NCBI RefSeq assembly: GCF_001894805.1
Contig: NZ_BCWX01000001.1
Coordinates: 1,488,001-1,552,000 of the forward strand
Source of the DNA: Rhodococcus globerulus NBRC 14531
Lineage (GTDB): Bacteria > Actinomycetota > Actinomycetes > Mycobacteriales > Mycobacteriaceae
Reading direction: 5' to 3'
Length of the DNA: 64,000 nucleotides
Shown: positions 54,520 to 64,000 of the stretch, in pieces
Layout: each line of letters starts with the position of its first letter
How positions within the stretch are numbered: position 1 is the first letter of the stretch
Notes under the pieces: model-generated
The model's database searches: none
Told to the model about the DNA's origin: nothing
Seen by the model: only the letters and a program-made list of their open reading frames with translations
Program-made: the position numbers and the translations under genes

Positions 54520-55581
54520 ATGCGGGTAATTGTTGCTCCTGACTCCTTCGGTGACACCTTGACTGCTACCGCCGCCGCACACGCGATTTCCGACGGTTGG
54601 GGACGGGCGCGATCCGGCGACGAGATCATCTGCGCACCACAGTCCGACGGTGGCCCCGGATTTGTCGATGCACTGGCAGTTTCTGGTGGTGAGATCCGGA
54701 ATGCGCATGTCTCCGGCCCACTGACCACTCCGGTTGATGCACGTTGGCTCCTCGACTCGGACACCGCATACATCGAGTCCGCTCAGGCCTGTGGACTTGC
54801 CCTACTCGGCGGCCCGCCAACCAGGGAGAGTGCACTCGCGGCGCACAGCCGTGGTGTCGGAGACTTGATCGTCGAAGCCCTGGACGCGGGTGCGACGAAG
54901 ATCGTGATCGGCCTCGGTGGGAGTTGTTGCACAGACGGTGGACGCGGGCTTGTCGACGCATTGGGCGGGGTGCAGGCTGCCCGCGCCGCACTCCGAGGCG
55001 TCGAACTGGTCGCTGCCACCGACGTCGAGAACCCACTATTGGGCGAGATCGGCGCGGCCGGGGTATTCGGACCGCAAAAAGGAGCAGACGGCAGTGCTGT
55101 CGAGATCCTGGAACAACGGAACCGGGAGTGGGCGTCGACTCTGGGGAGTGGAGCCGGCCGATCCGTGGCGGAGTTGCCCGGTGCGGGCGCGGCCGGAGGA
55201 ATCGGCGCCGCGCTCTTCGCTCTGGGCGGGGACCGCCGCTCCGGTGCGGAAGTGGTGGCGGAGCGGACACGTCAGGCGGAACTTCTCGAGTCCGCCGACC
55301 TGGTCATCACCGGCGAAGGGAAATTCGACAGCCAGTCACTGCGCGGAAAACTGGTCACATCCCTCGCCGCCGCAAGTGCGTCGTACGGCGTCCCGACGCT
55401 TGTTCTGGCCGGTCAGGTCGGACTCTCGGCGTCCGACTACGAGAGGTTCGGGATAGTCGGCGCGGAATCCGTCACCGACTTCGCCGGATCGATCGAGGAC
55501 GCCATGCGCGACGCATCGATCCACCTGCGCGGACTGGCCGAAGAGACAGCGCGCGAGTGGAGCATCTGGCGACGCGGGTGA
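54520..55581 (+). CDS. glxK: Glycerate kinase (GarK/GlxK type I)
   Basis: 353 residues. Phosphorylates D-glycerate. Seen: MRVIVAPDSFGDTLTATAAA (family APDSFKGxLxA), IVIGLGGSCCTDGGRGLVDALGG, GAAGGIGAALFALGG, DLVITGEGKFDSQSLRGKL. The usual Lys of APDSFK is Gly-Asp here, a small divergence at the start of the motif. Links photorespiratory-type glycolate or serine catabolism to glycolysis. Confidence 0.9.
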   Translation: MRVIVAPDSFGDTLTATAAAHAISDGWGRARSGDEIICAPQSDGGPGFVDALAVSGGEIRNAHVSGPLTTPVDARWLLDSDTAYIESAQACGLALLGGPPTRESALAAHSRGVGDLIVEALDAGATKIVIGLGGSCCTDGGRGLVDALGGVQAARAALRGVELVAATDVENPLLGEIGAAGVFGPQKGADGSAVEILEQRNREWASTLGSGAGRSVAELPGAGAAGGIGAALFALGGDRRSGAEVVAERTRQAELLESADLVITGEGKFDSQSLRGKLVTSLAAASASYGVPTLVLAGQVGLSASDYERFGIVGAESVTDFAGSIEDAMRDASIHLRGLAEETAREWSIWRRG

Positions 55582-55724
55582 ACGCTGCCGAGGCGTCGTT
55601 GCCCACGGGCGTGGAAAGGTTAGGATGAAGACGAATCGCACACGGTAGTGAACTGGCGGGAATAAGTCGGCAGAGGCGTACCGTTGAAGCGTTCACGGGT
55701 TGGTATGAACATTAGGGAGAGCCC

Positions 55725-56075
55725 ATGACTGTGCAGAACGAGACCGCCACCCACGGCGTCACGATGACCGAGTCCGCGTCCGCGAAGGCGAAGGCACTCT
55801 TCGATCAGGAAGGTCGCGACGACCTCGCACTGCGTATTGCAGTGCAGCCGGGCGGCTGTGCCGGACTGAAGTACCAGCTGTTCTTCGACGACCGGAGCCT
55901 CGACGGCGACCTCACCGTCAACTTCAACGGCGTCAACCTGGTTGTCGACCGGATGAGTGCCCCGTACGTCGAAGGTGCATCCATCGACTTCCTCGACACC
56001 ATCGAGCAGCAGGGCTTCTCGATCGACAACCCCAACGCCACGGGCTCATGCGCCTGCGGCGACTCGTTCAACTGA
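55725..56075 (+). CDS. erpA: A-type Fe-S carrier (IscA/ErpA/HesB family)
   Basis: 116 residues. The three ligand Cys are in PGGCAGLKY and at the C-terminus CACGDSF; VDRMSAPYVEGASIDFLD is typical. Delivers Fe-S clusters to client enzymes. Called Rv2204c-like in M. tuberculosis near ctaC. Followed by a very strong hairpin. Confidence 0.94.
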   Translation: MTVQNETATHGVTMTESASAKAKALFDQEGRDDLALRIAVQPGGCAGLKYQLFFDDRSLDGDLTVNFNGVNLVVDRMSAPYVEGASIDFLDTIEQQGFSIDNPNATGSCACGDSFN

Positions 56076-56103
56076 GTCGAGTCGATCACAATTTCAGACA
56101 TAA

Positions 56104-57168
<1,065 letters not shown>

Positions 57169-57180
57169 GGGGCTACGCCC

Positions 57181-57226
57181 CCTGTGCGCCTTTCCGGTAG
57201 TGCGAACTACCAGAAAGGCGCACAGG
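57181..57226. terminator. Hairpin of the CTGTGCG family, copy 3
   Basis: CCTGTGCGCCTTTC pairs with GAAAGGCGCACAGG; an inner GGTAGT/ACTACC stem extends it. It lies between convergent adoK and asnB. Confidence 0.85.
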
Positions 57227-57236
57227 GCCGAAGGCC

Positions 57237-59162
57237 CTAGATGTTGACCGGGTACACCGGTTCCTGGATCTGCGGAACAATCCGCTTCTCCACGAAGATT
57301 CCGTGCCACACCATGAAGGTCAGCACGGTCCACAGACGACGGCTGTGATCGGAAACGCCGTCGCGGTGGTCGTTGAGCATCTTCACGACCGCTGCCTTGT
57401 CGAAGATGTGATCGGTGCCGGACTCGGCAATCTGCAGATGTGCCCAGTCGAACAGTTCGGTTCCGCGCAGCCAGTGGCGCAGCGGTACGGGGAATCCGAG
57501 CTTCGCGCGATGCAGAACATGATGCGGCACAATGCCTTCGAGGGCCTGACGCAGCGCGTACTTCGTGGTGTCCTTGGTGATCTTCTGATCCAACGGCACC
57601 CGCGACGCGACGTCGAACACCTCGTTGTCGAGGAACGGCACTCGCAGTTCGAGTGAGTTCGCCATCGTGACCTTGTCAGCCTTGACGAGGATGTCGCCGC
57701 GAAGCCAGGTGAACAGGTCCAGGTGCTGCATACGGGCAACCGGATCCCAATCGCGAGACTGCGCGTAGATCGGCGCTGTGACGTCCTGATGCGTCCACTC
57801 CGGGCGGAAATCGCGCAGAACGGCGCGCAACTGGGCGTCGTTGAAGCTGCGCGCGTTGCCGTAGTACCGCTCTTCGAGGGTCAGCGAACCGCGGTTGAGC
57901 AGGCTCTTGCCGCGCGTGCCATCCGGGATTCGCTCGGACAACTTGCCGGCCGCCCGGCGCAACCCCTTGGGGAGGTACTCGAAAGGCTTCAGCGACAACG
58001 GTTCACGGTAGATCGTGTATCCGCCGAACAGTTCGTCCGCGCCCTCGCCGGACAGTACGACCTTGACGTGCTTGCGCGCTTCCTTCGCGATGAACCACAG
58101 GGGGATCAACGCGGGGTCCGCGACGGGGTCGTCGAGATACCAGACGATTTCGGGGATCGCGGCAGCGAACTCGGCGGGGGAGACCACCTTCACGATGTGC
58201 TTTGCGCCGATCGCGGCGGCCGACTCGGCCGCCACGTCGACCTCCGAGTAGCCCTCGCGCTCGAAACCGGTGGTGAAGGTGATGAGGTTCGGGTTGTGGC
58301 GCATGGCGAGCGCGGCGATCGCGGTGGAGTCGATACCGCCGGACAGGAACGAACCGACGGTCACGTCGGCACGCATGTGCTTGGCGACGGAGTCCTCGAG
58401 CGCCTCGGCGATTTCCTGGTAGCGAGCCTTCTCAGTGGCCGGCGCAAACGGCTTGGCCGGGAACTTGGGCGTGAAGTATCGCGTGATCTGCGGCTGCTCA
58501 CCCGGACGCACCCGCGCGAAACTGCCGGATTCGAGCCGACGAATCTCCTTGTGCAGCGTTTCCGGCTCCGGAACGTACTGCAGGACCGTGTAGTGCTCGA
58601 TCGCACGCGGATCCAATTCGGTGCCGATTCCGATCAGATCGGTCAACTCGAGCAGGCTCTTCTTCTCACTGCCGAACGCCGTGCCGCCGGTGCCTGTCGC
58701 GATGAACAGCGGCTTGATGCCGAAGGGGTCGCGAGCGATGAACAGCTCGCGCGTATCGGTATCCCAGATCGCGAATGCAAACATTCCGCGAAGGCGTCGT
58801 ACCGCGTCCTCGCCCCAGTAGTGGAACGCGGCGACGATGGCTTCGGAGTCGCCTTCGGTGAAGAACTTCGCGTCGTGATCCCTCGCGAGCTCCGCACGGA
58901 TCTCGAGGTAGTTGTAGATCTCACCGTTGAACGTCAGGGCATAACGCTCCGGATTCTCCGGCGGGCCCCAGCGCAGCGGCTGATGCGAGTGCGCGATGTC
59001 GATGATCGACAACCGATTGAAACCGAACACGAGATGGTCGTCGTGCCACGTCCCCTGTTCGTCGGGTCCGCGGTGACGCAGGCAGTGCAGTGCCTGGTCG
59101 ACCTGTGCGACGGCGTCGTCGCTGGTTCCGCCAGATGTCAGTAGCCCGAGCAGTCCACACAC
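57237..59162 (-). CDS. asnB: Asparagine synthetase (glutamine-hydrolysing)
   Basis: 641 residues. GTG start directly followed by Cys2 (MCGLLGLL), the Ntn glutaminase nucleophile after Met removal; this fixes the start. Glutaminase text: RHRGPDEQGTWHDDHLVFGFNRLSIID, LTFNGEIYNYLEIR. Synthetase PP-loop SFLSGGIDSTAIAAL, and VVLSGEGADELFGGY. In M. tuberculosis the same gene (Rv2201) precedes ctaC. Confidence 0.95.
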   Translation of the reverse strand: MCGLLGLLTSGGTSDDAVAQVDQALHCLRHRGPDEQGTWHDDHLVFGFNRLSIIDIAHSHQPLRWGPPENPERYALTFNGEIYNYLEIRAELARDHDAKFFTEGDSEAIVAAFHYWGEDAVRRLRGMFAFAIWDTDTRELFIARDPFGIKPLFIATGTGGTAFGSEKKSLLELTDLIGIGTELDPRAIEHYTVLQYVPEPETLHKEIRRLESGSFARVRPGEQPQITRYFTPKFPAKPFAPATEKARYQEIAEALEDSVAKHMRADVTVGSFLSGGIDSTAIAALAMRHNPNLITFTTGFEREGYSEVDVAAESAAAIGAKHIVKVVSPAEFAAAIPEIVWYLDDPVADPALIPLWFIAKEARKHVKVVLSGEGADELFGGYTIYREPLSLKPFEYLPKGLRRAAGKLSERIPDGTRGKSLLNRGSLTLEERYYGNARSFNDAQLRAVLRDFRPEWTHQDVTAPIYAQSRDWDPVARMQHLDLFTWLRGDILVKADKVTMANSLELRVPFLDNEVFDVASRVPLDQKITKDTTKYALRQALEGIVPHHVLHRAKLGFPVPLRHWLRGTELFDWAHLQIAESGTDHIFDKAAVVKMLNDHRDGVSDHSRRLWTVLTFMVWHGIFVEKRIVPQIQEPVYPVNI

Positions 59163-59483
59163 AGCGTCCGGTTCCTCGATTCAGAATTTTTTATTGCAGA
59201 AGGCTCCCGGACGTAAGCATCGGGGAGAGGTCAACGAACTCTTCCTGGAAAGTATGCCGCAGATCCGTCTCTGCGCCGATCACAGACGAACGAATCGCAG
59301 TGATGTAGGTCGCTGACGATGCCTGACCTGTTCCTGAGCTGCGCCTGAGAGATTTGTGTGACGTCCGACGCGACACGGTGAAGGACCCGGGGATGGATAC
59401 CGCCCACCTTTGGTCTACGCTGCGTAGTAATTGGGCCTTCCATTCGAGGTGCCCTAGTTGAATTTTGCGGCGATCAGGAAGGC
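59163..59483. other. Divergent asnB/ctaC promoter region
   Basis: 321 bases between divergent genes. No convincing gene. It should hold the promoters of asnB (left) and ctaC (right); no regulator box that I can name was found. Confidence 0.5.
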
Positions 59484-60548
59484 GTGAACGTGGCGCAAGG
59501 TCGGATCCTTCGGCGAGCTGGGCTGGCAGTATCTTTGGGCATTGCTGCCTTGCTGCTGTCGGGTTGCTCCATCGACAATGAAGTGCTTCGTTTCGGGTGG
59601 CCCTCGGGCATCACTCCTGAAGCGACGCGCATGCGAGAACTGTGGACGTGGTCGGTTGTCGCCGCCCTCTTCATGGGTGTGCTGGTGTGGGGACTGGTCT
59701 TCTGGGCAGTTATCTTCCACCGTAAGAAGAAGGACTCACCGGAGTTCCCGCGTCAGACGGCATACAACGTGCCGCTCGAACTCGGTTACACGGCAGTTCC
59801 GTTTGTGATCATCGCGGTTCTGTTCTACTTCACCGTTGTCGTCCAGAACCATGTTCTCGAGCGCACGGAGAACCCGGACGTCGTCGTCGACGTCACTGCG
59901 TTCCAGTGGAACTGGAAGTTCGGTTACCGCTCCATCGAGTTCGGTGACGGTACCGCCAAGTACAACGGCATCGATCTCGAAGCCGAAGAGGCAGCCAAGG
60001 CCGAGGGCGCGACTGTCGACGCCCACGGCGAAGAGGTTCCCGGCCCGATCCACGGAAACAGCGTCCAGGATCTGAGCTACCTGCACTACGACAAGATCGA
60101 GACCGTCGGAACCAGCTCCGAGATCCCGATTCTAGTTCTTCCGACCGGCAAGCGCATCCAGTTCGAACTGGCCTCCTCCGACGTGATTCACGCGTTCTGG
60201 GTTCCCGAGTTCCTGTTCAAGCGCGACGTGATGCCGAACCCCAAGGAAAACCACTCCGACAACATCTTCCAGATCAGTGAGATCGAGAAGGAAGGCGCAT
60301 TTGTCGGGCGCTGCGCCGAAATGTGCGGCACGTTCCACGCGATGATGAACTTCGAGGTCCGTGCGGTTTCGCCCGAGGACTTCGCCAAGTACATCGAACT
60401 GCGCAAGGGTGACGATCAGGGCAACGGCGGTCTGAGCACCGCTGAGGCATTGTCGGCAATCGGTCAGTCGCCGGTGGCTACGTCGACCACGCCGTTCAAC
60501 ACCGACCGCGAGTACCGTCAGGCAACAGTCGCCACCGCAGGCAACTGA
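59484..60548 (+). CDS. ctaC: Cytochrome c oxidase subunit II
   Basis: 354 residues from GTG 59484. Lipoprotein-type signal ([17 protein letters not shown], Cys lipidated), two membrane spans ([21 protein letters not shown] and [19 protein letters not shown]) and the CuA domain: [29 protein letters not shown], and [12 protein letters not shown] with the two Cys, His and Met ligands. A charged insertion of about 40 residues after [10 protein letters not shown] is typical of actinobacterial CtaC, which works in a bc1-aa3 supercomplex. Confidence 0.96.
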   Translation: MNVAQGRILRRAGLAVSLGIAALLLSGCSIDNEVLRFGWPSGITPEATRMRELWTWSVVAALFMGVLVWGLVFWAVIFHRKKKDSPEFPRQTAYNVPLELGYTAVPFVIIAVLFYFTVVVQNHVLERTENPDVVVDVTAFQWNWKFGYRSIEFGDGTAKYNGIDLEAEEAAKAEGATVDAHGEEVPGPIHGNSVQDLSYLHYDKIETVGTSSEIPILVLPTGKRIQFELASSDVIHAFWVPEFLFKRDVMPNPKENHSDNIFQISEIEKEGAFVGRCAEMCGTFHAMMNFEVRAVSPEDFAKYIELRKGDDQGNGGLSTAEALSAIGQSPVATSTTPFNTDREYRQATVATAGN

Positions 60549-60587
60549 GCCGGCCAGCCTCCTCACTGAACAAGGACAAGTGCTGAT

Positions 60588-61004
60588 ATGAAGATCGAAG
60601 CCAAGCTCTTCGAGATCCTGACGCTGTTTTTCATCCTCGTCGCGATCATCTACGGTGTGTTCACCGCTCTGTCCCGTACGGGAATCGAGTGGGCCGGACT
60701 CACGGCCATCGTTCTGTCTGCGGGCCTGACGCTCATCGTCGGAACCTACTTCCGCTTTGTCGCCCGTCGTCTGGACACTCGTCCCGAGGACTACGACGAC
60801 GCTGAAATCTCGGATGGTTCAGGCGAGTTGGGCTTCTTCAGCCCCGGTAGCTTCTGGCCCATGCTGCTGGCTGCTTCGGCTGCCATTGCCGCGGTGTCAC
60901 TGGCGTACTTCCAGCCCTGGATGATCGTGGTTGGAGTTGTCCTCATCATCGCGACCGCAGCCGGTCTGGTGTTCGAGTACCACGTCGGACCTGAGAAGCA
61001 CTAG
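60588..61004 (+). CDS. ctaF: Cytochrome c oxidase subunit IV (actinobacterial)
   Basis: 138 residues with four hydrophobic spans ([77 protein letters not shown]). Matches actinobacterial CtaF, the small fourth subunit of aa3 oxidase. AAGGACAAG precedes ATG. Co-transcribed with ctaC; followed by a terminator. Confidence 0.93.
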   Translation: MKIEAKLFEILTLFFILVAIIYGVFTALSRTGIEWAGLTAIVLSAGLTLIVGTYFRFVARRLDTRPEDYDDAEISDGSGELGFFSPGSFWPMLLAASAAIAAVSLAYFQPWMIVVGVVLIIATAAGLVFEYHVGPEKH

Positions 61005-61021
61005 CACAAACGCTCTCGACA

Positions 61022-61059
61022 AAGAGGCGCCGAACCCTTCGCGGGGTTCGGCGCCTCTT
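61022..61059 (+). terminator. Terminator after ctaF
   Basis: AAGAGGCGCCGAACCC pairs with GGGTTCGGCGCCTCTT, a perfect stem with a small loop, 17 bases past the ctaF stop. Confidence 0.88.
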
Positions 61060-61113
61060 GCGTTGGGGCGGGGGAGCGCAAGAGATCGCGTCGTCCTCTG
61101 CGACACTCGACAC

Positions 61114-61422
61114 ATGATCCTCGAACATGCACTGCTCCAGGTTGATCCGGCTCTGTCCGAAGAATTCGAGAAGGCGTTCGGTACAGCAAAGTCCATCATC
61201 TCCGCGGTGCCCGGCTTTATCCGTCTGCATCTCTCGCACTGCGTGGAATCGCCGCAGCAGTACCTACTGCTCGTGGAGTGGGAGAGCCTCGAAGCGCACA
61301 CGGTGGGCTTCCGGCAGTCCGACGGCTACCAGCGGTGGCGCGAGCTTCTCCATCACTTCTACGACCCTTTCCCGGTTGTCGAGCACTACGAGACGGTGGT
61401 CGAGGAAGGGTCCCCGACATGA
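61114..61422 (+). CDS. Antibiotic-biosynthesis-monooxygenase (ABM) domain protein
   Basis: 102 residues from ATG 61114. Dimeric ferredoxin-like ABM fold: MILEHALLQVDPALSEEFEKAF, GFIRLHLSHCVESPQQYLLLVEWESLEAHTVGFRQSD and HFYDPFPVVEHYETV. Small ABM proteins oxidise quinone-like or other aromatic compounds or quench peroxides. The stop overlaps the regulator start (ATGA). Confidence 0.85.
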   Translation: MILEHALLQVDPALSEEFEKAFGTAKSIISAVPGFIRLHLSHCVESPQQYLLLVEWESLEAHTVGFRQSDGYQRWRELLHHFYDPFPVVEHYETVVEEGSPT

Positions 61423-62393
61423 ACCGAACTACCGAACTGGCAGAATTCCTCGACATCGCCTTACGTGGTCGGATCGAGAGCGTCGCCGAGCTTGCCGAAG
61501 TGACGGGCGGTTCGATGGATACGACCGAAAAGACAGTGGCGCGGCTCGAAGAGTTCGGATTCCTTTCTGTCGCAGACGGCGTCATCACCTACCGGCGCCC
61601 CGACGCCACCGTCGCCGATGTCACGCAGCACATCCTGGCCGGTGTGGCGCACGACCTCGAGTCCGGTATTGCCAGGACACAAGGGATACTCCAATCGCTT
61701 CCCAAGTTGTTGCAGGCCTGGGAGCACGGTGACTCCGATGTCCACGGTCTGCCCATCGACGTGATGCACGGGCCGTTTGCCGCCCCGGACATGTACAAAA
61801 TTCAGGCTTCACGTTCGAAGCCCGTCGCGTCGTACGCATGTATGCCTGACACAGTGCCTCTGTACACGGTGCTGGCCGAGAAGAAGCCGGGCTCGTACTG
61901 GGAGGAAAACGGTGGTCCCAACCACGACATCCGTCTGATCGTCAGCACAGTCGACGCGAACACCGAGTTGGGGCGCAATCAGATCACGCATGAAATCAAC
62001 GCAGGCTCCCAAGTTCGGATGCACCCGAATCCACCGAGTTTCTTCTGGATACTCGATCACACGAGTGTCGGAATCCCCTTCACTTGGGGAGAAGCGTGGC
62101 CGAGCAGCATGATGTCCATCCAGTCCCCGACACTGGCGGGCATCATGACTTGGATCTACCACCGGGTGTGGGAGGAAGCAGTACCGGTCGCTGACCACGG
62201 TCATTCGTGGGAGAACCCGTGGGATCCGATATTGAAACTGATGAATTCAGGCTTGACGATGGAATCCGCATCAATTGCCCTGGGATTGACTCCTAGGACG
62301 GGCAGGCGTCGGGTCGCCGACGCCATGCGTCATTACGGTGTGTCCAGTCAATTCTCACTCGGCGCTGCCTGGAGCGCCTCGCGCGGACACTAG
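61419..62393 (+). CDS. Regulator-like protein with N-terminal wHTH and C-terminal LuxR-type HTH
   Basis: 324 residues from ATG 61419. N-terminal winged HTH of TrmB/GntR-like form (ESVAELAEVTGGSMDTTEKTVARLEEFGFLSVADGVITYRR); middle domain without known match (residues about 60-270); C-terminal MESASIALGLTPRTGRRRVADAMRHYGVSSQFSLGAAW resembles a LuxR-type HTH (x-AxxLGxSxRTxxRR...LGxxSRFxxG). Coupled to the ABM enzyme gene, which it may regulate. Confidence 0.7.
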   Translation: MNRTTELAEFLDIALRGRIESVAELAEVTGGSMDTTEKTVARLEEFGFLSVADGVITYRRPDATVADVTQHILAGVAHDLESGIARTQGILQSLPKLLQAWEHGDSDVHGLPIDVMHGPFAAPDMYKIQASRSKPVASYACMPDTVPLYTVLAEKKPGSYWEENGGPNHDIRLIVSTVDANTELGRNQITHEINAGSQVRMHPNPPSFFWILDHTSVGIPFTWGEAWPSSMMSIQSPTLAGIMTWIYHRVWEEAVPVADHGHSWENPWDPILKLMNSGLTMESASIALGLTPRTGRRRVADAMRHYGVSSQFSLGAAWSASRGH

Positions 62394-62399
62394 CGCACG

Positions 62400-62458
62400 A
62401 AAAAGACACGGTCGCCGCAACCTCTCTTTCGAGAGTGTTGCGGCGACCGCGTCTTTTT
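62400..62458. terminator. Bidirectional terminator before qcrB end
   Basis: AAAAAGAC and GTCTTTTT flank a CGGTCGCCGCAAC/GTTGCGGCGACCG stem with an inner CTCTC/GAGAG stem. Both strands get a U-run. Separates two convergent genes. Confidence 0.92.
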
Positions 62459-62476
62459 CGTGTTGCTGCTGACGAT

Positions 62477-64000
62477 CTAGTGGAGTTCTCCAGTGGAATC
62501 GTCGGCCTTGCCGTTGCCACTGCCATTGCCGTGGATGCGGTTCTGGTAGTCGAGCAGAATCTGAAGCTGCTCATGCTCACCGGCATGCTGTGCGGCTTCG
62601 AGAGCTGCGCTCTCCTCCACCGGGTCTGCCTTGGTGAGGCTGCCGGTGCCGGGCTTGCCGGCCAGGCCGAGCTTGTTCATCTTCTTCGGAACAGCTGCAC
62701 CCTGGTACTCGAGGGGGATCGGGTGACCGTGATCGTCGACGGGTCCGAGCGGCTGGTGGATTTCGATGTACTGGCCGTTCGGCATCCGCTTGATGATGCC
62801 GGTTTCGATACCGTGCTCGAGCACTGCACGGTCACTGCGCTGCAAGCCGATGCAGAAGCGGTACGTCACGAAGTACGCGAGCGGCGGAAGCACGATCATG
62901 CCGATGCGGCCGATCCACGTCATTGCGTTCAACGAGATATGCAGGTGGTACGCGATGATGTCGTTGATGCACGAGATCGTCAGGACCGCGTAGAACGCGA
63001 TAGCCATTGCACCGATTGCGGTACGAACCGGAACGTCGCGGGGACGCTGCAGGATGTTGTGGTGAGCGTCGTCTCCGGTGAGGCGCTTCTCGATCCACGG
63101 GTACGCGAACAGCATGGCGAAGACGAGGCCCATGATCAGGGCGACGGCAAACACTGCGGGGATCGTGTACCGGTCGAACAGGTAGATCTCCCAGGCGGGC
63201 CACAGTCGTGCGAGTCCGTCCGTCCACATCATGTAAATGTCAGGCTGAGAACCAGCGGAGACCTGAGATGGGTTGTACGGACCGATGTTCCACACGGGGT
63301 TGATCTGGAACAGACCACCGAGCAGTGCAAGCACGCCGAACGTGATGGCGAAGAATGCGCCACCCTTCATGGCGAAGACCGGAAGAATGCGAACGCCGAC
63401 GACGTTCTCTTCGGTACGGCCGGGGCCGGGGAACTGCGTGTGCTTCTGGTACCAGACCAGCGCGAGGTGGCCGGCGATCAGCGCGAGGATGATGCCAGGG
63501 AAGAGCAACACGTGAGCGACGTAGAGACGCGGGATGATGAGGTCGCCGGGGAAGTCACCGTCGAAGATCATCCAGTGCATCCAGGTGCCTACCACCGGGA
63601 TACTCATCGTGATACCACCGAACGCGGCGCGGAGGCCGGTGCCGGAGAGCAGGTCGTCAGGAATGGTGTAACCGAAGAAGCCTTCGAACATCGCCAGGAC
63701 CAGCAGCAAGCAGCCGATGACCCAGTTAGCTTCACGCGGGCGTCGGAACGCACCGGTGAAGAAGATACGTGCGAGGTGCACGATGATCGACGCGGCGAAC
63801 ATCAATGCGGCCCAGTGGTGAATCTGGCGTACGAAGAGACCGCCGCGAACCTCGAACGAGATGTTCAGGGTGGTCTCGTATGCGCGTGACATCGTCACAC
63901 CACGAAGAGGCTGGTATGCGCCCTGGTAGGTGACGTGCGCCATCGACGGATCGAAGAACAGCGTCAGGAACACACCTGAGATGAGCAGGATCAGGAAGCT
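62477..64000 (-). CDS. qcrB: Cytochrome bc1 complex cytochrome b subunit (5' end outside window)
   Basis: Frame open to base 64000, so the N-terminus is missing; 507 residues visible. Q-cycle subunit with two b haems. Seen: [55 protein letters not shown] (haem His and Q-site region), [34 protein letters not shown], and the Qo motif near PDIYMMW (usual PEWY/PDWY altered). A long hydrophilic C-terminal extension of about 120 residues is typical of actinobacterial QcrB. It feeds CtaC-F. Confidence 0.95.
   Translation of the reverse strand, partial: SFLILLISGVFLTLFFDPSMAHVTYQGAYQPLRGVTMSRAYETTLNISFEVRGGLFVRQIHHWAALMFAASIIVHLARIFFTGAFRRPREANWVIGCLLLVLAMFEGFFGYTIPDDLLSGTGLRAAFGGITMSIPVVGTWMHWMIFDGDFPGDLIIPRLYVAHVLLFPGIILALIAGHLALVWYQKHTQFPGPGRTEENVVGVRILPVFAMKGGAFFAITFGVLALLGGLFQINPVWNIGPYNPSQVSAGSQPDIYMMWTDGLARLWPAWEIYLFDRYTIPAVFAVALIMGLVFAMLFAYPWIEKRLTGDDAHHNILQRPRDVPVRTAIGAMAIAFYAVLTISCINDIIAYHLHISLNAMTWIGRIGMIVLPPLAYFVTYRFCIGLQRSDRAVLEHGIETGIIKRMPNGQYIEIHQPLGPVDDHGHPIPLEYQGAAVPKKMNKLGLAGKPGTGSLTKADPVEESAALEAAQHAGEHEQLQILLDYQNRIHGNGSGNGKADDSTGELH

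Noticed and set aside
57723..59144. Rightward 473-codon frame opposite asnB
   Set aside because: Shadow of asnB; no motifs and no ribosome site.

Overview
The window is a stretch of an actinobacterial chromosome, most likely Rhodococcus of the erythropolis/qingshengii group. Reasons seen in the sequence: high G+C, many GTG starts, an antigen-85-like esterase, an NDMA/mycofactocin-type alcohol dehydrogenase, F420-type flavoproteins, an aa3/bc1 respiratory chain, and two blocks whose gene order I recognise from Mycobacterium tuberculosis (iscS-mnmA-ligA-gatCA; glnA-lipA-lipB-sucB-pepB-gcvT-ilvE-cobS-cobT-cobU-adoK-asnB-ctaC). The two blocks lie on either side of a mobile region at about 27.7-38.9 kb. 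No tRNA, rRNA or CRISPR array was seen.

Layout. 1-8.3 kb: tRNA thiolation (cysteine desulfurase, MnmA), a MetE-like protein, NAD+ DNA ligase, a GNAT enzyme, an ACT-domain protein and the GatCA amidotransferase genes. 8.5-10.2 kb: NDMA-type alcohol dehydrogenase and a small FmdE-like protein. 10.2-14.6 kb: a leftward operon of a lipoprotein-fed FecCD-type ABC importer and two His-rich amidotransferase-fold-like proteins, with an IdeR/DtxR-like box upstream. 14.7-18.5 kb: a GntR regulator divergent from a sulfurtransferase-ThiM-LLM monooxygenase operon across a near-perfect 28-bp palindrome. 18.5-27.5 kb: accessory and envelope genes (AraC, VOC, DUF5994, mycolyltransferase-like esterase, PitA, F420-type enzymes, LppP/LprE lipoprotein, transglutaminase-like protein).

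27.7-38.9 kb: two layers of mobile DNA at the 3' end of glnA. The inner layer (29,982-38,894) is bounded by 25-bp direct repeats that duplicate the end of glnA. It carries a tyrosine integrase, repressor, excisionase, DUF3631 ATPase, WhiB, tiny coupled genes, prohead protease, HK97 capsid gene, a KTSC gene and one unknown gene. No terminase, portal or tail gene was seen. It resembles the M. tuberculosis phiRv1/phiRv2 elements and looks like a capsid-encoding satellite. Left of it is the relic of an older element: an integrase tail about 90% identical to the live one, joined to a frameshifted gene fragment, plus a cREC-like gene and small membrane-protein genes.

38.9-64 kb: core metabolism. 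It contains glnA with a GlnR-like box, lipoate synthesis and its client SucB, aminopeptidase, glycine cleavage T protein, IlvE, cobalamin nucleotide-loop assembly, glycerate kinase, an IscA/ErpA-type protein, adenosine kinase, asparagine synthetase, oxidase subunits CtaC and CtaF, a monooxygenase/regulator pair and the 3' part of qcrB. Three intergenic hairpins in this block share one stem sequence.
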